Source of the DNA: DATAYF01 sp036272735
Lineage (GTDB): Bacteria > Chloroflexota > Ktedonobacteria > Ktedonobacterales > Ktedonobacteraceae
Reading direction: 5' to 3'
DNA length: 7,354 nt
Assembly (NCBI GenBank): GCA_036272735.1
Contig: DATAYF010000610.1
Span: 1 to 7,354 of the forward strand
This document shows positions 7,087-7,354 of the stretch, piece by piece. Position 1 is the stretch's first letter. Each line of letters opens with the position of its first letter. Made by a program: the position numbers and the translations under genes. The notes under the pieces are model-generated. The model saw nothing but the letters and a program-made list of their open reading frames with translations. It had not been told where the DNA came from and made no database searches.

Positions 7087-7146
7087 TAGCAGGGAAGGCA
7101 TTAGGAGTTTCTTAATGGGTTTTTAATTGACCTCTTCACTCTACAC

Positions 7147-7344
7147 CTAAAAAGCCAACGAACACCCTCTATAAGCCAAACGACGAACGTGCAAATAAAG
7201 CCGCTCATTGAAAATCTTCAAAAATCGAGCTTGTAACCACCATTCCAGTAATTTAACCAGGGTTTCATGCCAGTCAATCAGGGTCTCAGGCCACCTCCTG
7301 TTTCTCCATATCTCAAGTGGGACTGGTTGGTTTCTCTTAAGCAC
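7147..7344 (-). CDS. Hypothetical protein, possibly the 3' end of a larger gene
   Basis: A frame open to the window edge reads from a possible GTG at 7344 for 65 codons to a TAG at 7149-7147. The product is rich in Trp, Arg and Leu, with segments such as P-L-E-I-W-R-N-R-R-W, L-L-E-W-W-L-Q-A-R-F-L and L-Y-L-H-V-R-R-L-A-Y-R-G. No domain is recognised. The cationic-aromatic make-up could be the tail of a transposase, or a non-coding stretch with a chance ORF. The frame has no stop between 7344 and the edge, so the true start may lie outside. No Shine-Dalgarno is clear at the GTG. It ends 40 bp before the weak -35 position of the mutL promoter, on the same strand, with no obvious terminator between. 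Confidence 0.3.
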   Translation of the reverse strand: MLKRNQPVPLEIWRNRRWPETLIDWHETLVKLLEWWLQARFLKIFNERLYLHVRRLAYRGCSLAF

Positions 7345-7354
7345 AAAGCATGAC

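Overview
The window reads as chromosomal DNA of a free-living bacterium of moderate-to-high GC. The style of the TnpB remnant (a V-Q-R-D-L-Y-S-A-F-L RuvC-III motif), the long PriA with the G-L-D-L-P-G variant after motif V, and the endonuclease-type MutL placed directly before priA suggest Chloroflexota, probably class Ktedonobacteria. That placement is recognition by eye and was not tested by any search.

Layout. (1) Bases 1-653 (+) hold the 3' part of an IS200/IS605 or IS607-type tnpB, interrupted by a +1 frameshift in a GGGG run. It ends in a hairpin of the type that forms the 3' end of TnpB guide RNAs and the right end of such elements. (2) Bases 773-1696 (+) encode an intact, N-terminally anchored alpha/beta hydrolase of unknown substrate. 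(3) Bases 1718-2255 (-) form a lower-GC patch. It holds one clear small gene (about 145 aa) broken by a +1 frameshift and, upstream of it, a second 33-codon reading frame that also needs a +1 shift. The two would overlap by ATGA. (4) Bases 2258-7012 (-) carry the core of the window: mutL (mismatch-repair ATPase/endonuclease) followed 3 bp later by priA (replication-restart helicase). (5) Bases 7013-7146 hold the operon's control region: a TGTTATAAT extended -10 element and, across the expected start site, a perfect GAACN4GTTC palindrome like the LexA/SOS operator of Gram-positive bacteria. (6) Bases 7147-7344 (-) hold a small unrecognised ORF that is open to the window edge.

How it fits together. 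MutL and PriA are translationally coupled: a strong GGGAGG Shine-Dalgarno lies inside the mutL 3' end. The control region suggests that mismatch repair and replication restart may be co-induced by DNA damage. That is the most interesting testable idea here. The remaining material is accessory DNA: a decayed transposon gene, decayed small ORFs and an uncharacterised hydrolase. I did not find a complete new defence or mobile system.
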